This document shows, one piece after another, positions 1 to 7,827 of a stretch of 58,906 bases of DNA. Every line of letters begins with the position of its first letter. Position 1 is the stretch's first letter. The stretch is taken from contig CACICB010000006.1 in NCBI GenBank assembly GCA_902585045.1, forward strand, positions 1 to 58,906, written 5' to 3'. Both the position numbers and the translations under genes were made by a program. Below the pieces are notes generated by a model. That model was not told where the DNA came from. It did not search any database and saw only the letters and a program-made list of their open reading frames with translations. Origin of the DNA: an uncultured Pelagibacteraceae bacterium. Lineage in GTDB: Bacteria > Pseudomonadota > Alphaproteobacteria > Pelagibacterales > Pelagibacteraceae.

Positions 1-989
1 GGTTTTAGACCCATATATTCTAAAGATCTTTTAATGGCCATTTTTCGATCCTCATTTGTCTCTTTATCTGGATCTGGTACAAAGCCACTAACAGGTGAAA
101 TATCATGAGGAGAAGTTCCCCAAGTTACTAAAGGTTCTATATCTTTACCCTCAATGTTTATTTCTTTATCAAACTTACAATCTTTATCAGAGTATAAGGT
201 TTTCCAATAATCTAAAGCTTTGTTCCAGTTTTCTCCCTTAGGCGACATTTTTTTTCCTTTTAAATAATCGAATGTTTTTTGATCTGGAGCTATCAACCCA
301 GCTCTTGCGCCGGCCTCTATAGTCATATTACAGACGGTCATCCTTTCTTCCATGCTGAAATTTCTGATCACATCTCCAGCGTATTCTATTACATAACCAG
401 TTCCTCCAGCGGTGCTAATAGTGCCTATAATTTTTAAAATTACATCTTTGGCTGTGACACCTTTCGGTAAAGTGCCATTAATATTAATTCTGAAGTTTTT
501 TGATTTCTTTTGCATTAATGTTTGAGTGGCTAAAACGTGCTCAACCTCTGATGTTCCTATACCAAAAGCAAGAGCTCCAAAAGCTCCATGTGTAGCTGTA
601 TGACTATCTCCACAAACAATAACAGAGCCTGGTTGTGTAAACCCTTGTTCTGGACCTATAATATGAACTATACCTTGTCTTTTGTCATTAACGTCAAATA
701 ATTGCACGCCAAAGTCATTGCAGTTTTTTCTTAGTGTTTCTATTTGTATTTTAGCCTCATTGTCATCAATTCCTTTTGACCTATCAGTTGTAGGAATATT
801 ATGGTCTGGCACAGCTAAAGTTAAATCAGGTCTTCTAACTTTTCTATTGTTTAATCTCAATCCCTCGAAAGCTTGAGGACTTGTTACCTCATGAACCAAA
901 TGTCTATCAACATATATTAAGGATGTACCGTCTTCTTGTTCGTGTACAAGATTTTTTTTCCAAAGTTTATCGTATAAAGTCTTTGACAT
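1..989 (-). CDS. leuC: 3-isopropylmalate dehydratase large subunit, 3' end cut by window
   Basis: Isomerises 2-isopropylmalate to 3-isopropylmalate in leucine biosynthesis, as a cytosolic heterodimer with LeuD. The frame reads from ATG at 989 to the window edge and gives the first 329 residues of a protein normally about 465-470 long. Seen: N-terminal [10 protein letters not shown], the aconitase-family block [13 protein letters not shown] and the following [14 protein letters not shown]. The three cysteines that bind the 4Fe-4S cluster lie in the missing C-terminal part, so catalytic completeness cannot be judged. It starts only 6 bp after the rplS stop and probably belongs to the same minus-strand transcript. 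Confidence 0.97.
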   Translation of the reverse strand, partial: MSKTLYDKLWKKNLVHEQEDGTSLIYVDRHLVHEVTSPQAFEGLRLNNRKVRRPDLTLAVPDHNIPTTDRSKGIDDNEAKIQIETLRKNCNDFGVQLFDVNDKRQGIVHIIGPEQGFTQPGSVIVCGDSHTATHGAFGALAFGIGTSEVEHVLATQTLMQKKSKNFRININGTLPKGVTAKDVILKIIGTISTAGGTGYVIEYAGDVIRNFSMEERMTVCNMTIEAGARAGLIAPDQKTFDYLKGKKMSPKGENWNKALDYWKTLYSDKDCKFDKEINIEGKDIEPLVTWGTSPHDISPVSGFVPDPDKETNEDRKMAIKRSLEYMGLK

Positions 990-995
990 TAAATT

Positions 996-1505
996 TTATT
1001 TTTTTTCGGTAGTTGGTTTTTCAGTTTTAGTTTCGGATTTTAAAGGTATTTTTTTTTCTTCGTTAGATTTATCCTCTTTTTTTACTTCTGCAGAGGGACT
1101 CGCTTTAGGTTCGTCTAACTTCACTGAGACATCAACACCAATTTTTTTTTTAATTTTTTCAGAAATTCTTGCGGATTTTCCTTTTCTATCTCTTAGATAA
1201 TATAGTTTTGCTCTTCGAACTTTTCCAGATCGAATAACTTTTATTGAATCTACGTTTGGGCTATAAAGCGCGAAAGTTCTTTCAACTCCCTCACCAAAAG
1301 AAATCTTTCTAACAGTAAAAGAGGAGTTTATATCTCTATTTTTTTTAGCAATACAGACACCTTCAAAAAATTGAATTCTTTCCCTTTTTCCCTCTATAAT
1401 TTTAACACCAACTTTAATTGTATCGCCTGGAGAAAAGTCTGTAATTTTTTTGTCAGCGAGTATTTTTTTAATTGATGCTTTATTGATATCTTCAATGTTT
1501 TTCAT
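996..1505 (-). CDS. rplS: 50S ribosomal protein L19 with charged C-terminal tail
   Basis: L19 sits at the 30S-50S interface. The core (about residues 1-115) has family signatures such as [24 protein letters not shown] and [17 protein letters not shown]. Bacterial L19 is usually 115-130 residues; this one is 169 because of a low-complexity Lys/Glu/Ser/Pro tail from about residue 128 to the end. The ATG at 1505 lies inside the end of trmD (14 bp overlap), suggesting translational coupling. A charged tail is also present on S16 in the same operon. Confidence 0.97.
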   Translation of the reverse strand: MKNIEDINKASIKKILADKKITDFSPGDTIKVGVKIIEGKRERIQFFEGVCIAKKNRDINSSFTVRKISFGEGVERTFALYSPNVDSIKVIRSGKVRRAKLYYLRDRKGKSARISEKIKKKIGVDVSVKLDEPKASPSAEVKKEDKSNEEKKIPLKSETKTEKPTTEKK

Positions 1506-2193
1506 TTTTTTTCTCTAAATATTTTTTCCAAAGATCAGGTCTTTGGCGACGTGTTATAGCCTCTGATTGAGACAAACGCCACCCTTTTATTTTAGCGTGA
1601 TCACCTGAAAATAAGACTTCTGGCGGGCTTTTACCCTCCCATTCCCTAGGTTTCGTATATTGAGGATATTCTAAGAGGTGATTTTCAAAACTCTCATCTT
1701 TATTAGAATCTTCATTTCCTAGCACTCCAGGTAATAATCTAATTATAGCATCTACAAAAACATAAGAAGCTGGTTCTCCACCTGAGAGAACAAAATCGCC
1801 TAAGCTATACTCTTCAATATTTCGTGTCTCTAAAAGCCTCTGATCGACACCTTCAAAATGACCACAGATAAGGTTTAAGTTTTTCTCTTTACTTAATGAT
1901 CTAGCAACTTTTTGATCAAATTTTTTTCCTCTTGGAGATAAGTAAATAATTTTTTCTCCTTTTTTTATGTTCTTATCAATAGCTGATGCTAATATATCAG
2001 GACGTAAAAGCATTCCACTTCCTCCTCCAAAAGGAGTGTCGTCTACTGTGCCGTGATTATCTTTCGAATATTCTCTAATATTTATTACTTTCAAATTCCA
2101 AATTTTGTTTTCCTTTGCCTTTTTAAATATTCCAACATCCAAAGGACCAGGAAACAAATCTGGATATAAAGTAAAAATTTTTACTTCTAACAT
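1492..2193 (-). CDS. trmD: tRNA (guanine-37-N1) methyltransferase
   Basis: SPOUT-family enzyme that methylates G37 next to the anticodon with SAM, preventing +1 frameshifts. Visible motifs: [11 protein letters not shown] near residue 60, [20 protein letters not shown], and the trefoil-knot SAM site [11 protein letters not shown]. The C-terminal part has LEYPQYTKP and [10 protein letters not shown]. Length 233 is normal. By eye, the residue before the conserved Ser-Phe, which in E. coli is the catalytic Asp169, is Glu here (KDESF). It follows rpsP by 17 bp; rimM, which usually sits between these two genes, is absent. Confidence 0.97.
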   Translation of the reverse strand: MLEVKIFTLYPDLFPGPLDVGIFKKAKENKIWNLKVINIREYSKDNHGTVDDTPFGGGSGMLLRPDILASAIDKNIKKGEKIIYLSPRGKKFDQKVARSLSKEKNLNLICGHFEGVDQRLLETRNIEEYSLGDFVLSGGEPASYVFVDAIIRLLPGVLGNEDSNKDESFENHLLEYPQYTKPREWEGKSPPEVLFSGDHAKIKGWRLSQSEAITRRQRPDLWKKYLEKKNEKH

Positions 2194-2210
2194 CTCTTAC
2201 TACCTTCTCG

Positions 2211-2720
2211 TTAAGCCTTTTTCTCTTCCTTCTTCGGCTCTTCCTTTTTAGCTTCTGCTTTAGGTTGTTCCTTCTTCGGCTCTTCCTTTTTAGCTTCTGC
2301 TTTAGGTTGTTCCTTCTTCGGCTCTTCCTTTTTAGCTTCTGCTTTTTGATCTGGCTTTTTGCCTTCAGCTGCTGGAGCATCTTTTTTAGTCTCTTCTTTT
2401 TTATCTCCTTCAGCTTTTTTTCTATCTTTTTTTGGTATTGCCTTTTGTGGATTGTTCCCAGGTTTTGGCATTGGCATTAACTGCACCTCTCCTAGTAATC
2501 TAGAGACTCTCATTGTTGGTTGAGCTCCTTTGCTCATCCAATATTTTACTCTCTCTGCTTCTACTTTTATTCTTTCCTTTTTATCTTTCGGAAGTAATGG
2601 ATTGTAAGAGCCAATTTTTTCAATAAATTTCCCGTCTCTTGGGTATCTACTGTCAGCAATTACAATTTTATAAATGGGTCTTTTTCTTACACCACCCATT
2701 GATAGTCTTATTCTTAGCAT
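2211..2720 (-). CDS. rpsP: 30S ribosomal protein S16 with repetitive charged tail
   Basis: S16 binds 16S rRNA early in 30S assembly. The core (residues 1 to about 80) begins MLRIRLSMGGVRKRPIYKIV and includes SYNPLLP and RVKYWMSKGAQPT. The family is normally 80-100 residues; this protein has 169. The extra 80 or so residues are Lys/Glu/Pro/Ala-rich and include a 14-residue unit (AEAKKEEPKKEQPK) repeated almost three times. The tail looks disordered. Its size is likely to vary between strains because the DNA repeat is nearly perfect. It lies 10 bp after ffh. Confidence 0.96.
   Translation of the reverse strand: MLRIRLSMGGVRKRPIYKIVIADSRYPRDGKFIEKIGSYNPLLPKDKKERIKVEAERVKYWMSKGAQPTMRVSRLLGEVQLMPMPKPGNNPQKAIPKKDRKKAEGDKKEETKKDAPAAEGKKPDQKAEAKKEEPKKEQPKAEAKKEEPKKEQPKAEAKKEEPKKEEKKA
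2226..2345 (-). repeat. 42-bp in-frame tandem repeat, about 2.9 copies, in the rpsP tail
   Basis: Three copies of a 42-bp unit begin at about 2226, 2268 and 2310; the last diverges after 2345. The copies look identical by eye, including at synonymous positions, which suggests recent slippage or unequal recombination. The period is a multiple of three, so changes in copy number keep the S16 frame open. Confidence 0.9.
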
Positions 2721-2730
2721 TTTATACCTT

Positions 2731-4083
2731 TCATTTTAGTTGATTAAGCATTTCATCTGGGATCATCCCGGATGGAATTTTTTTTCCTTGAGACATTTTT
2801 TTCATCATGTCTGACATCATTTTAAATTGTTTTAATAGTTTATTAATTTTCGAAACATCTACACCTGCTCCTTTAGAAATTCTTTTACGTCTTGATCCAC
2901 TAATAATTTTTGGATTTTCTCTTTCATTTTTAGTCATCGATAGAATAATTGCTTCATTCTCCACTAACATTTTTTCATCTATATTTGCTTGATCCATTTT
3001 TGCTTTCATCTTATTTACTCCTGGCAACATAGACATAACGCCTTCCATTCCACCCATTTTTTTCATTTGCCTTAACTGCGAAAGATATGACTCCATTGTA
3101 AATATCCCTTTTTTTAGTTCATCTTCTGTCTCTTTAATTTTTTCTTCGCTTAAATCTTGTTGAGCTTTTTCTACTAAGGTTACTACATCGCCCATTCCCA
3201 AAATTCTGTTAGCTAATCGGTCGGGGTGAAAGAGTTCAAGATCGGTGATTTTTTCTCCAACACCAATATACTTAATTGGTTTACCAGTCACATGTTTCAT
3301 ACTTAACGCTGCGCCACCTCGAGCATCACCATCAACTCGAGTAAGGATAATTCCAGAAAGATTTACAGCAGTATCAAATTCTTTTGCAACATTTACAGCT
3401 ATCTGTCCTGTTAATGAGTCTGCTACTAAAATTGTTTCAGCTGGTTTTGTGATATCTTTTACTTGCTTTATCTCAGACATCATTGGTAAATCTATTTGGG
3501 TTCTTCCTGCAGTGTCAAATATAATAACATCTGAGCCATTAAGATTAGCTGCATTTAATGCTCTTTTAGTAATGTCGATTGGTTGTTGCTTTTCAACAAT
3601 AGGTAAACATTTAATTCCATTTGCTTCAGCAAGTAATTTAAGTTGTTCTTGAGCAGCAGGTCTGTAAACGTCTAAACTCACTAACATTACTTTTTTTTTA
3701 TAATTTTTCTCTATATTTTTAGCTAACTTTGCTGCAGAAGTTGTTTTACCTGAACCTTGTAGTCCAACTAATAAAAGAGAAACTGGTGGAACAGCTTTGA
3801 AGTTAAGTTCTTCATTTTTGGAGCCTAAAATATTAACTAGTTCATCATAAACAATTTTAACTATCATCTGGCCGGCAGATGTTGATTTTATAATTTCTTT
3901 ACCAATAGCTTTTGGTTTTATATTGGCTATAAATTCTTTAGTGACTGGAAGAGCTACGTCAGCCTCTAATAAAGCTAATCGTATTTCTTTTAAGCCAGAG
4001 TCAACTTGTCCCTCGGTCAATGAGGGAGCACTTTTTAGCTTAGAAAAAATACTTTCTAATTTATTTGTTAAATTTTCAAACAT
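2731..4083 (-). CDS. ffh: Signal recognition particle GTPase Ffh (SRP54)
   Basis: Binds 4.5S RNA and signal sequences and targets ribosomes to the membrane through FtsY. The N domain is followed by the GTPase domain with GLQGSGKTTSAAKLA, DVYRPAAQEQL, DTAGR and TRVDGDARGG, then the M domain with RRKRISKGAG and a Met-rich segment MMSDMMKKM. I start at ATG 4083 (MFENLTNKLE), the usual Ffh N terminus; the frame is open for six more codons upstream to a GTG, but those would add residues with no family counterpart. From 4083 it is 450 aa, the usual length. The leader upstream is highly structured. Confidence 0.97.
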   Translation of the reverse strand: MFENLTNKLESIFSKLKSAPSLTEGQVDSGLKEIRLALLEADVALPVTKEFIANIKPKAIGKEIIKSTSAGQMIVKIVYDELVNILGSKNEELNFKAVPPVSLLLVGLQGSGKTTSAAKLAKNIEKNYKKKVMLVSLDVYRPAAQEQLKLLAEANGIKCLPIVEKQQPIDITKRALNAANLNGSDVIIFDTAGRTQIDLPMMSEIKQVKDITKPAETILVADSLTGQIAVNVAKEFDTAVNLSGIILTRVDGDARGGAALSMKHVTGKPIKYIGVGEKITDLELFHPDRLANRILGMGDVVTLVEKAQQDLSEEKIKETEDELKKGIFTMESYLSQLRQMKKMGGMEGVMSMLPGVNKMKAKMDQANIDEKMLVENEAIILSMTKNERENPKIISGSRRKRISKGAGVDVSKINKLLKQFKMMSDMMKKMSQGKKIPSGMIPDEMLNQLK

Positions 4084-4247
4084 TTTTATAACACCCAACA
4101 CCTATCGCACTAGTGGGCGAACCTTCGCTGACTAGTGTCGACACTCTTGTTTTCAAGAGCACCGCAAAAACATGTGTATTTGCGGAAAGTTAGCGGAAAC
4201 TACAATTTGGGGTTTTAAAAGTCAATGAATAATTATACTAATCAGTA
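4084..4247 (-). ncRNA. Structured intergenic RNA candidate in the ffh leader
   Basis: This 164-bp gap between divergent ffh and dapF holds three consecutive perfect hairpins. First, 4108-4137: 7-bp outer stem CACTAGT/ACTAGTG with inner stem GCGAA/TTCGC. Second, 4144-4159: CTCTTG/CAAGAG with a 4-nt loop. Third, 4162-4185: CCGCAAA/TTTGCGG. A 12-bp palindrome (4134-4145, AGTGTCGACACT) overlaps arms of the first two hairpins, so alternative pairing is possible. It is much more GC-rich than other gaps. The strand is assumed to be that of ffh. I recall, without being able to verify it, that a conserved RNA motif upstream of ffh was reported in a Pelagibacter screen. It lacks the T-arm consensus of tRNA and the conserved core of SRP RNA. 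Confidence 0.6.
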
Positions 4248-5066
4248 ATGGCAACGATTAACGCATATAAAATGGATGGATTGGGTAATGATTTCATTAT
4301 TATCGATAGAAGAACAAGTCCTATCAATTTGACCAAAGATAAAATTGTTGAGTTGGGAAAAAGAAGTAATATTGGTTTTGATCAAATAATTTTTATCGAA
4401 AAAGAAAAAGAGAATTCTTTTCCGATAACAATTTTTAATTCTGACGGAGGTGAAGTAAGCGCCTGTGGCAATGGTTCGAGATGTGTTGCTTATCTTTTGA
4501 GTAAAAATTTAAATGCTAACCAAATTAAATTAAAAACAAGTAATCGAGTTCTTAATGCCAAAATTGTTGGTAATTTAATGGTAGAACTTGAAATGGGAAA
4601 ACCTTTATTTAATTTTGAAGATATTCCGTTATCAAAAATAGAAAATCCTGCTGATGTCTCATTAGATATTAAAGGTGAAAAGTTTACTGGTGGATTTTGT
4701 TTAAATGTAGGAAACCCCCATATAGTTTTTTTTGTAGATGATTGTTTTGAATACGATTTGAAAGTGATAGGACCTTTGATTGAAAATCATGAATTATTTC
4801 CTGAAAAAACTAATGTAACATTTGCTCAAATTTTAGATAAAAGAAATATTTTAGTAAATGTTTGGGAAAGAGGTGCTGGGCTTACTAAAGCGTGTGGAAC
4901 AGCAGCTTGCGCGACCGCTGTTGCTGGAAACAAAAATAAATTAGTTGAAAACAAAGTTGCTATTAAATTTAAAGAGGGAGTCTTAAATATAGTTTTAGAT
5001 GAAAAAGATAATATATTTATGACTGGGCCAGTGTCAGAAATAAAAAATATAAAAGTAGAAATATAA
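4248..5066 (+). CDS. dapF: Diaminopimelate epimerase
   Basis: Converts LL- to meso-diaminopimelate for lysine and peptidoglycan synthesis, without a cofactor, using two cysteines as acid and base. Both are visible: Cys73 in ACGNGSRC and Cys216 in ACGTAACATA, the spacing seen in E. coli DapF (73/217). The N terminus KMDGLGNDFIIID is typical. Length 272 is normal. It is followed after 1 bp by ftsY, so the two are surely cotranscribed. Any dapF promoter must share the short divergent gap with the structured ffh leader. Confidence 0.97.
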   Translation: MATINAYKMDGLGNDFIIIDRRTSPINLTKDKIVELGKRSNIGFDQIIFIEKEKENSFPITIFNSDGGEVSACGNGSRCVAYLLSKNLNANQIKLKTSNRVLNAKIVGNLMVELEMGKPLFNFEDIPLSKIENPADVSLDIKGEKFTGGFCLNVGNPHIVFFVDDCFEYDLKVIGPLIENHELFPEKTNVTFAQILDKRNILVNVWERGAGLTKACGTAACATAVAGNKNKLVENKVAIKFKEGVLNIVLDEKDNIFMTGPVSEIKNIKVEI

Positions 5067-5067
5067 A

Positions 5068-5988
5068 ATGGGAATTTTTGATAAGTTTAAATCAGGACTT
5101 GGTAAAAGTTCGTCAAGTCTTACAGACGGCTTTAAAAATATTTTTTCTAAAAAAAAGATTGATTCAACTATTCTTGAAGAATTTGAAGAATTAATCATTT
5201 CATCTGATGCTGGTGTTGATGTAGCTAAAGAACTTAGGAAAGATTTTGAGAACTTAAAAGTTGATAAAAAATTAGACGATCACAGAGAAATTTTGAAACT
5301 CTTAGCTGATAAGTTAGCAATAAATCTTCAAAAGTACGAAAAAGATTTAAGCCTTATGGGAAATGCTAAATCTGCTGTAATTGTTGTTTCTGGTGTGAAC
5401 GGAGTTGGAAAAACAACTAGTATTGGAAAACTTGGAAAGTATTTTAAAGACAATAATAGATCAGTTGTATTTGGAGCTGCAGATACTTTTAGAGCAGCAG
5501 CCATAGATCAACTACAAGTTTGGGCTGCAAAAGTAAAAGTAGATATAATAAAGTCAGAAATTAATAGCGACCCAGCTTCAGTTGCTTTTAAAACTGCTGA
5601 ATTTGCAAAAAAAAATGAAATTGATGTTGCCTTGATTGATACTGCAGGAAGACTACAAAATAAAAAAAATTTAATGGAAGAATACAAAAAGATTATCAAT
5701 GTCTTAAAAAAAATTGATGACTCTTTTCCAAATGAAGTAATTCTAGTTCTTGATGCAACTACTGGCCAAAATGCATTAAATCAAGTCGAAGAGTTCAGTA
5801 AAATACATAATCTAACGGGGCTTATTATTACAAAACTTGATAGCACTGCAAAAGGCGGGGTAGTCCTTGCCATTTGTAAGAAATATAATTTACCTATTGT
5901 TGCAATCGGAATGGGAGAAAAAGAAGATGACTTACAACCCTTCAATGCTGAATATTTTTCAAAGGCTCTTTTAGGTATTGAAACCTAA
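5068..5988 (+). CDS. ftsY: Signal recognition particle receptor FtsY
   Basis: Membrane-associated SRP receptor GTPase that docks Ffh-ribosome complexes at the translocon. The N domain begins almost at once (FKSGLGKSSSSLTDGF), so the long acidic A domain of E. coli FtsY is absent, as in many alphaproteobacteria. The GTPase motifs are GVNGVGKTTSIGKLG, DTFRAAAIDQL, DTAGRLQNKKNLM and TKLDSTAKGG. Length 306 fits the short form. Its 3' end overlaps the convergent hydrolase gene by 18 bp. Its partner ffh lies divergently just upstream of dapF. Confidence 0.97.
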   Translation: MGIFDKFKSGLGKSSSSLTDGFKNIFSKKKIDSTILEEFEELIISSDAGVDVAKELRKDFENLKVDKKLDDHREILKLLADKLAINLQKYEKDLSLMGNAKSAVIVVSGVNGVGKTTSIGKLGKYFKDNNRSVVFGAADTFRAAAIDQLQVWAAKVKVDIIKSEINSDPASVAFKTAEFAKKNEIDVALIDTAGRLQNKKNLMEEYKKIINVLKKIDDSFPNEVILVLDATTGQNALNQVEEFSKIHNLTGLIITKLDSTAKGGVVLAICKKYNLPIVAIGMGEKEDDLQPFNAEYFSKALLGIET

Positions 5989-6774
5989 AAAATTTCTCAA
6001 AGCATTAATCAGCTGATCATTAAATTCCATCATATGATCGTCGTTATCAGAAAAGTAACTGAATTTTGGGTTATTCGCCTTCTCAAATAATTCTATACCC
6101 ATTTTAAAAGGAACAACATCATCTTTCTTACCGTGCATAATCAAAATAGGAATATTTATATTCTTAATCTTTTTTAAAGAATCGTATCTGTCTTTAATCA
6201 ATAAATCGATGGGTAAATAAGGATAATAAATTTTTGCTGCATCAGCGATTGAGGTAAAAGGTGACTCTAAAACAATACCAGCGAAAGAATTGTCCTGAGC
6301 CAACTCTGTAGCAACACCTGTGCCTAGTGACTCTCCATATAAAATTATATTTTTATTTTCAATTCCAGTATTATTAAGCCATTCAACAGATTTTCTAGCA
6401 TCATTGTACAAATTTTTTTCTGTAGGTTTGCCTGGATTACCGCTGAACCCTCTCCATGAAATAATAAGAATATTTACATTTAATTTATCTAATTCATTAA
6501 GCTTATGAACTCTATTTGTTAGATCGCCCGCGTTACCATGGAAATATAAAATTGTTTTATATTTTTTTAAGTCTTTTTCCAAAAACCATGATTTAAGTTT
6601 TATATCTTTATCAACCTCAATAAAAACTTCTTTATATTCAAATTGAATTTCATCTCCTGTATAATTATTTTCACTTGGGTGATAAAGTAATTTTCTTTGA
6701 TACAAATAAGTGAAAAGTGCAATTATGACGTAAGCTAAAATAATTGAAGATAATGCTATATAAAGATACTTCAT
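5971..6774 (-). CDS. Membrane-anchored alpha/beta hydrolase (Bem46/ABHD13-like)
   Basis: Serine hydrolase of unknown substrate. Residues about 4-25 form one hydrophobic N-terminal anchor, so the catalytic domain is probably tethered in the periplasm. The oxyanion motif is FHGNAGD (79-84). The nucleophile elbow is GESLGTG with Ser149. The likely acid is Asp219 in KKDDVVPF and the base is His247 in DDHMMEF. Length 267 matches the Bem46/YfhR group. The start ATG overlaps the stop of the exporter gene upstream by 4 bp. The substrate cannot be told from sequence. Confidence 0.85.
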   Translation of the reverse strand: MKYLYIALSSIILAYVIIALFTYLYQRKLLYHPSENNYTGDEIQFEYKEVFIEVDKDIKLKSWFLEKDLKKYKTILYFHGNAGDLTNRVHKLNELDKLNVNILIISWRGFSGNPGKPTEKNLYNDARKSVEWLNNTGIENKNIILYGESLGTGVATELAQDNSFAGIVLESPFTSIADAAKIYYPYLPIDLLIKDRYDSLKKIKNINIPILIMHGKKDDVVPFKMGIELFEKANNPKFSYFSDNDDHMMEFNDQLINALRNFLGFNT

Positions 6775-7673
6775 ACTTTTTTTCTAGCGAAATAGACTCC
6801 AGTAAAAACTAGTAAGCCGCCTAAATAATGAAAACTAAGAAGAGGTTCATCAAAAATTATAATTCCAAAGATAGATCCATAGACTGCGAATAAATATAAA
6901 GTAAATCCTGCAAAGGATGCGCCTACATATTTTTGTAATCGAGTATATAAAGAGAAAGCTATTATACTGGGAGAAATAGCAGCAAAAACAATCCAGAACA
7001 AAAATGTCTGATTGTAGTTTGTCTTGGCAAAGTAAATATTTTCTAAAACAAAAAATGGGAAAAGTGAAATAAATCCAAACATTGCGATTAAAGTAAATCG
7101 AGCCATTAAACTAAATTTTGATTTCCAATTTAATAAATAAATTGAGTAAAGAGCCCAACCTAAAGCTGCACCTAAAACCCATAAGTCACCTATTGTAAAA
7201 TTTAAGTTGATTAAAAAATCTAAATTACCTTTAGATATAATTGTAAAAACACCTGCGATACAAATAAATAAGCCTAATATTCTAAAAAAATTAATTTTTT
7301 CTTTAAAGAATAAAATTGATAAAAAAATTATTATTACTGGTGAAGAAGTATAGATTATTCCAATATTTGCCATTGTTGTTGTCATTCCTGCAAGATTTGG
7401 AAAAGCCCCACATATACCACAACCCATTGAGCCTAAGAAAAAAAGCTTAAAAAACTCTTTATTAAAGTCTTTCTTATTTTTTAAGATTTCGTTAAAAAAA
7501 AATGGAAACAATATAATGAATACAGTAAACCATCGCCAAAATGCTAGAGAAATAGGAGGTACTGACTCAACGCCACCTCTTGCTACAATAGTGTTTGTAG
7601 CCATAAAAATTGGCTGGATTAACAAAAGTAAATAAGGAGCGTAAGGATTATTTTTTATCAATGAAGGCTTCAT
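6771..7673 (-). CDS. DMT-superfamily transporter with two EamA domains
   Basis: About ten hydrophobic segments in 300 residues, arranged as two EamA repeats with glycine-rich faces, for example MGCGICGAFPNLAG and the LGAALGWALYSIYLLNW segment. Members export amino acids, metabolites or drugs, or take up small solutes; the substrate is not predictable here. The start overlaps the end of the small membrane protein gene upstream by 26 bp and the end overlaps the hydrolase start, so it sits inside a coupled minus-strand operon after the TRAP transporter and amidase. Confidence 0.88.
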   Translation of the reverse strand: MKPSLIKNNPYAPYLLLLIQPIFMATNTIVARGGVESVPPISLAFWRWFTVFIILFPFFFNEILKNKKDFNKEFFKLFFLGSMGCGICGAFPNLAGMTTTMANIGIIYTSSPVIIIFLSILFFKEKINFFRILGLFICIAGVFTIISKGNLDFLINLNFTIGDLWVLGAALGWALYSIYLLNWKSKFSLMARFTLIAMFGFISLFPFFVLENIYFAKTNYNQTFLFWIVFAAISPSIIAFSLYTRLQKYVGASFAGFTLYLFAVYGSIFGIIIFDEPLLSFHYLGGLLVFTGVYFARKKV

Positions 7674-7827
7674 AGAACATCATTACAATTACCATACCCA
7701 TTAAAATGTAAACAGGAAGCACATCAAAAAATCCTATCATCATTGATCTAGTTAATGTTGTAGCTAACCCAATTAAAAAAAGGGTACAGAGACCTACGCC
7801 AATTATTATTGTAATTTTATCCTTCAT
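7648..7827 (-). CDS. Small membrane protein, function unknown
   Basis: A 59-residue protein starting at ATG 7827 (MKDKITIIIG) with two hydrophobic helices and a short charged end (FYEAFIDKK). The frame is open six codons further upstream, but ATG 7827 overlaps the amidase stop in the compact way typical here. It overlaps both neighbours (11 bp with the amidase, 26 bp with the exporter), which argues that it is translated. I do not recognise a family. It may be an accessory of the exporter or simply a small inner-membrane protein. Confidence 0.6.
   Translation of the reverse strand: MKDKITIIIGVGLCTLFLIGLATTLTRSMMIGFFDVLPVYILMGMVIVMMFYEAFIDKK

Noticed and set aside
2226-2345. CRISPR-like direct repeats
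   Set aside because: The repeats are contiguous without spacers and in frame within rpsP; it is a coding tandem repeat.
2123-2480. Open frames on both strands through the rpsP tail, such as a Lys/Arg-rich 85-residue frame on the minus strand
   Set aside because: They are alternative frames of the tandem repeat in S16. The repeat period keeps all frames open, so their length is no evidence for genes.
3245-3652. 135-residue plus-strand frame opposite ffh
   Set aside because: It is antisense to highly conserved GTPase motifs and shows no family features or ribosome site.
4084-4247. tRNA, tmRNA or 4.5S RNA in the ffh-dapF gap
   Set aside because: Neither strand has the T-arm consensus with the invariant A58, an acceptor/CCA end, a tag peptide frame, or the conserved SRP RNA loop.
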